This document shows, in pieces, positions 5,700-7,728 of a DNA stretch of 7,728 nt (position 1 is its first letter; every line of letters begins with the position of its first letter). The DNA comes from Nitrososphaerota archaeon (lineage in GTDB: Archaea > Thermoproteota > Nitrososphaeria > Nitrososphaerales > Nitrosopumilaceae). Both the position numbers and the translations under genes were made by a program. Under the pieces are notes generated by a model, which worked only from the letters and a program-made list of their open reading frames with translations, was not told the origin of the DNA and did not search any database. Location of the stretch: positions 1 to 7,728 of the forward strand of contig JAEFDA010000128.1 in NCBI GenBank assembly GCA_016126025.1, read 5' to 3'.

Positions 5700-6368
5700 A
5701 TGCCGATGGAGTGCGAGGTGGCGCGCTTGGCGCTGGCGGGTATGGCTCTGGCGCCGGCGGCCGTGTGCGATGCCCGGTCCCGGAGCGTGCCGGTGTGGTG
5801 GCTGGGTATGGGATGGGCGGCGGCCTGCCTGTTCGTCATACACGATGTGGTGTGGGGAGGTGCGGAATGGTGGCCCGGGGGAGCGGCCGCCGCACTGGGC
5901 GTGGTGTGCGGCGGCCTGCTGGTTGCGGCCTCGCGGTACGTGATGCTGGGGGCCGCCGACGGGCACATCATGGCCGTATCGTGTATGATGCTGCCCTGGT
6001 ATGGCGGGGTGCCCCTGGCGCTGTATGGCATAGCGGCGGGGTGCGCCGCAGCCCTGGTGTGGATGGCCGCCCTCAACATGTGGTACAACCTGCGGGACAT
6101 GGCCGGGGGCCGCGCCATACCATTGCGGGATCTCTTTGTGTGCCACCACAAGCGGTCCGGCGAGAGGTTCGCCGTTGGTGTGGCGCGGCGCGGCCCCGTA
6201 CACATGGGCGACTCCGGCATCGTGCGGGACGAGGCCGGGGATCTCTTTGAGCCCGCACACGCGGAGGGCAGTTGGGTGCGGCCCGTTGCCCCCATGGCCT
6301 CGTTTGTGGTGTCCGGGGTGCTGGCAGTGTCGGTGTATGTGACGGTGCTGTCTCCGGTCTTCGGGTAG
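5700..6368 (+). CDS. Archaeal A24-family prepilin peptidase (PibD/FlaK type)
   Basis: This is a 222-residue polytopic membrane protein (220 if it starts at ATG 5706). Membrane aspartyl peptidases of this family cut the short positively charged leader from type IV pilin-like precursors at the inner face of the membrane. The first catalytic aspartate is Asp24 in C-D-A-R-S-R-S-V-P, matching the family's D-x-R-x-x-x-x-P pattern. The second is Asp87 in L-G-A-A-D-G-H, the G-x-x-D position. Hydrophobic segments lie at about 7-22, 35-52, 61-82, 90-98, 103-124 and 197-218. A polar region at about 130-195 separates the last segment and may be a cytoplasmic domain. The start is supported by a nearby TATA-like box. 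No pilin, ATPase or membrane-platform gene is visible beside it, so its substrates must be encoded elsewhere. The next gene follows on the same strand with its own promoter. Confidence 0.85.
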   Translation: MPMECEVARLALAGMALAPAAVCDARSRSVPVWWLGMGWAAACLFVIHDVVWGGAEWWPGGAAAALGVVCGGLLVAASRYVMLGAADGHIMAVSCMMLPWYGGVPLALYGIAAGCAAALVWMAALNMWYNLRDMAGGRAIPLRDLFVCHHKRSGERFAVGVARRGPVHMGDSGIVRDEAGDLFEPAHAEGSWVRPVAPMASFVVSGVLAVSVYVTVLSPVFG

Positions 6369-6411
6369 CTCGGCCAGAGCCACTCCTGCACCCCCTACAG
6401 AACGGGCGGCG

Positions 6412-6421
6412 CGATTATATG
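6412..6421 (+). promoter_or_regulatory. TATA box of the CoA-binding protein gene
   Basis: CGATTATATG stands out in GC-rich sequence and its centre is about 27 bases before the ATG at 6444. This predicts a leaderless transcript independent of the upstream peptidase gene. Confidence 0.6.
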
Positions 6422-6443
6422 TATCCGCCAGTATGGCCGGTAC

Positions 6444-6881
6444 ATGAAACGCGACGGGCACACCGACGAGCAGATCCGTACAATGCTGGAGGGGGCCCGC
6501 CGGGTGGCAGTGGTGGGCATGTCCCGGAGCGCCGCCAAGGCGGCGGGCCACATTCCCAGGTATCTGGACGGGTGCGGGTATGACGTGGTTCCCGTCAACC
6601 CTAACGCCAAACATATCTGCGGCAGGAGGTCGTACTCCCATATCGCCGAGGTGGAGGGCAAAATAGACATCGTAGATGTATTCAGGCCGTCGGACCAGGC
6701 GGCGTCGGTCGTCCGCGAGGCGCTTGCCAAGAGGCCTGGGATGATATGGCTGCAGGAGGGGATCTACAGCGGCGAGGCAGAAGAGCTGGCGCGGCGGGAG
6801 GGCGTTCCGCTGGTATACAACAGGTGCATAATGGTGGAGCACCGGAGGCTGGTGGGCGCCGGCGGGCATCAGGCCCGATAA
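6444..6881 (+). CDS. CoA-binding domain protein (YccU-like Rossmann fold)
   Basis: The product has 145 residues, the usual size for stand-alone members of the CoA-binding family related to the N-terminal domain of succinyl-CoA synthetase alpha. Residues 20-27 give the first strand and nucleotide turn, R-V-A-V-V-G-M-S. A helix follows, and then Y-D-V-V-P-V-N-P-N at 46-54, typical of the family. I-D-I-V-D-V-F-R-P-S at 74-83 is the next strand and loop, and M-I-W-L-Q-E-G-I-Y at 100-108 contains the conserved W-x-Q-x-G. V-Y-N-R-C-I-M-V-E-H-R-R-L at 124-136 ends the domain, with the conserved Cys128. These proteins bind coenzyme A; the physiological role of stand-alone members is not settled. The protein is soluble and cytoplasmic. 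A start at 6444 is backed by a well-placed TATA box. It ends about 140 bases before a convergent gene. Confidence 0.9.
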   Translation: MKRDGHTDEQIRTMLEGARRVAVVGMSRSAAKAAGHIPRYLDGCGYDVVPVNPNAKHICGRRSYSHIAEVEGKIDIVDVFRPSDQAASVVREALAKRPGMIWLQEGIYSGEAEELARREGVPLVYNRCIMVEHRRLVGAGGHQAR

Positions 6882-6975
6882 CGTCGGGGCATTCTGGCGC
6901 GCCGGTCAGGCAAAGGATCTGCGCTCGAGCATGCGTCTTGGTTTGGCTGTATACGCACTGCCTGTGGCAGCGCAA

Positions 6976-7025
6976 TATTAACACAGATAAAATCAATTAA
7001 TTTGGATGTTTTACGAATTTTATAC
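6976..7025. terminator. AT-rich gap between convergent genes
   Basis: This is the only strongly AT-rich part of the 6882-7019 gap, with short T-clusters on the plus strand (GTTTTA near 7008, ATTTTA near 7017) and A-clusters near 6988 that read as T-clusters on the minus strand. It is a reasonable place for both convergent transcripts to end. None of the runs is long, so this is a weak call. The rest of the gap (6882-6975) shows nothing recognisable. Confidence 0.3.
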
Positions 7026-7724
7026 ATGCCTGCCAAGCGGGGGATATTTGTCTTCATAACCGCACCCGTTCCCGTCCCGTCCCAGACTCTCGCGTACCGC
7101 CCGGCGCACGCCCTCCAGATCCGGTCCGTCCAGCCGCCGCCCCGAGACCAGAACTAGGGGGAAGTGTCCTGGCACGATATAGTGGTATACGGGGGCGTTT
7201 CCCATGTCCATGTGCTCGGCCACCTCCAGCGGTACGGGGTATACGGGCCCGCCGTCCTGGCCGGTCAGCACCACCATCGAGTCGCTCTCCCGAACGCTGC
7301 GCACCGTGTTGCTCTTGGCGTCCATATACCACTCCCGGCCGCACTCGCACAGTATGCGGCCGGCGCCATCCACTGGAATGATGCCGCCGCCCGACTGTAT
7401 GGAGGGGGCCGGGGCCGCGGGCTCCTCCGCCTCTATGGCGGCCACGTGGCCGGTCCTACCCCGCCCCGCCGGGGCGAACTGCCGCAGTATGCCCCGCAGC
7501 GTGGAGGCGTCCGGCGCCGTTCCCGTCGCGTGCACAAACGCCATTACCGACTCCAGCGCCCGCGCCTGTTCGGATCGCTCCATCTCTGCGAGCGGGCCCA
7601 GTATGTGCCAGAAGGGCGGTACCGTCTCCAGGCGCCCGGCCAGCCTCTCCAGCCACGTATCGAACACCCCCCGGACGTCCCCGGCCAGCTCCAGCTCGGC
7701 CAGCCGCAGGTACCGCCGGTCCAC
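7020..7724 (-). CDS. Unrecognised two-part protein with CxC motif; start possibly outside window
   Basis: The minus-strand frame ends with TAA at 7020-7022 and is open to the window edge. GTG at 7724 gives 234 residues, but the true start may lie beyond base 7728. Residues 1-85 are predicted helical, with L-A-E-L-E-L-A-G-D-V and regularly spaced Leu/Trp. Residues about 86-112 form an Ala/Pro/Gly-rich linker. Residues about 113-200 look like a beta-rich domain with C-E-C-G at 126-129, followed by several short hydrophobic strands (V-V-L-T-G, H-Y-I-V-P-G, L-V-L-V-S-G). A charged helix is at 202-215 and another Cys at 221. The two close cysteines could bind a metal, but no second CxxC pair is visible. 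There is no membrane segment. Composition and codon use match the GC-rich genes, so it appears to be a resident gene. The family is not recognised. Confidence 0.75.
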   Translation of the reverse strand: MDRRYLRLAELELAGDVRGVFDTWLERLAGRLETVPPFWHILGPLAEMERSEQARALESVMAFVHATGTAPDASTLRGILRQFAPAGRGRTGHVAAIEAEEPAAPAPSIQSGGGIIPVDGAGRILCECGREWYMDAKSNTVRSVRESDSMVVLTGQDGGPVYPVPLEVAEHMDMGNAPVYHYIVPGHFPLVLVSGRRLDGPDLEGVRRAVRESLGRDGNGCGYEDKYPPLGRHV

Positions 7725-7728
7725 CCCC

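Noticed and set aside
5490..5700. Possible tRNA or other RNA gene in the gap
   Set aside because: No cloverleaf pairing or conserved arm sequences could be found by eye.
5522..6250. Plus-strand frame of 242 codons overlapping the prepilin peptidase
   Set aside because: Gly/Arg-rich, out of frame with the peptidase, which carries both catalytic aspartates and membrane helices.
5598..6869. Minus-strand frame of 423 codons
   Set aside because: It is antisense to the prepilin peptidase and CoA-binding genes, both identified by catalytic or family motifs; His/Pro/Arg-rich shadow.

Overview
The window looks like chromosomal DNA of a GC-rich archaeon, most likely a Nitrososphaerota (Thaumarchaeota) member of the Cenarchaeum type; the genus is an inference. 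The signs are archaeal TATA boxes placed about 25-30 bases before the start codons with almost no 5' leader (leaderless mRNAs), no convincing Shine-Dalgarno sites, heavy use of ATA (Ile) and AGG (Arg) codons in GC-rich genes, a short T-run terminator, and an archaeal-type prepilin peptidase.

Layout. Bases 1-1214 (minus) hold most of a TPR-repeat protein whose C-terminal end lies outside the window; its last repeats are almost identical at DNA level. Bases 1315-2259 (minus) encode a 314-residue protein that looks like a PH/GRAM-type domain followed by a charged helical tail. From about 2300 to 5500 the sequence changes character: it is gene-poor, locally AT-rich and full of broken frames. It contains a possible 45-residue ORF, the debris of a coiled-coil protein gene (about 2565-3145), one intact gene for a secreted or anchored PKD-like surface protein (3251-4210, minus), a short minus-strand ORF, and a two-gene remnant made of a small charged protein followed by a GNAT acetyltransferase (4810-5489, plus). 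The GNAT gene can be read through only by joining three frames and passing one in-frame stop. Its arrangement resembles a decayed GNAT toxin-antitoxin module.

From 5700 the DNA is again compact and GC-rich: an A24-family prepilin peptidase (5700-6368, plus), a CoA-binding Rossmann-fold protein (6444-6881, plus), and convergently an unrecognised protein (7020 to about 7724, minus) that may start outside the window.

The genes do not form one clear pathway. The surface protein and the prepilin peptidase both belong to cell-envelope biology but have separate promoters. The TPR and PH-like genes are adjacent on the same strand with a hairpin and a separate TATA box between them. The main story is an accessory, decaying segment embedded between ordinary core-type genes.
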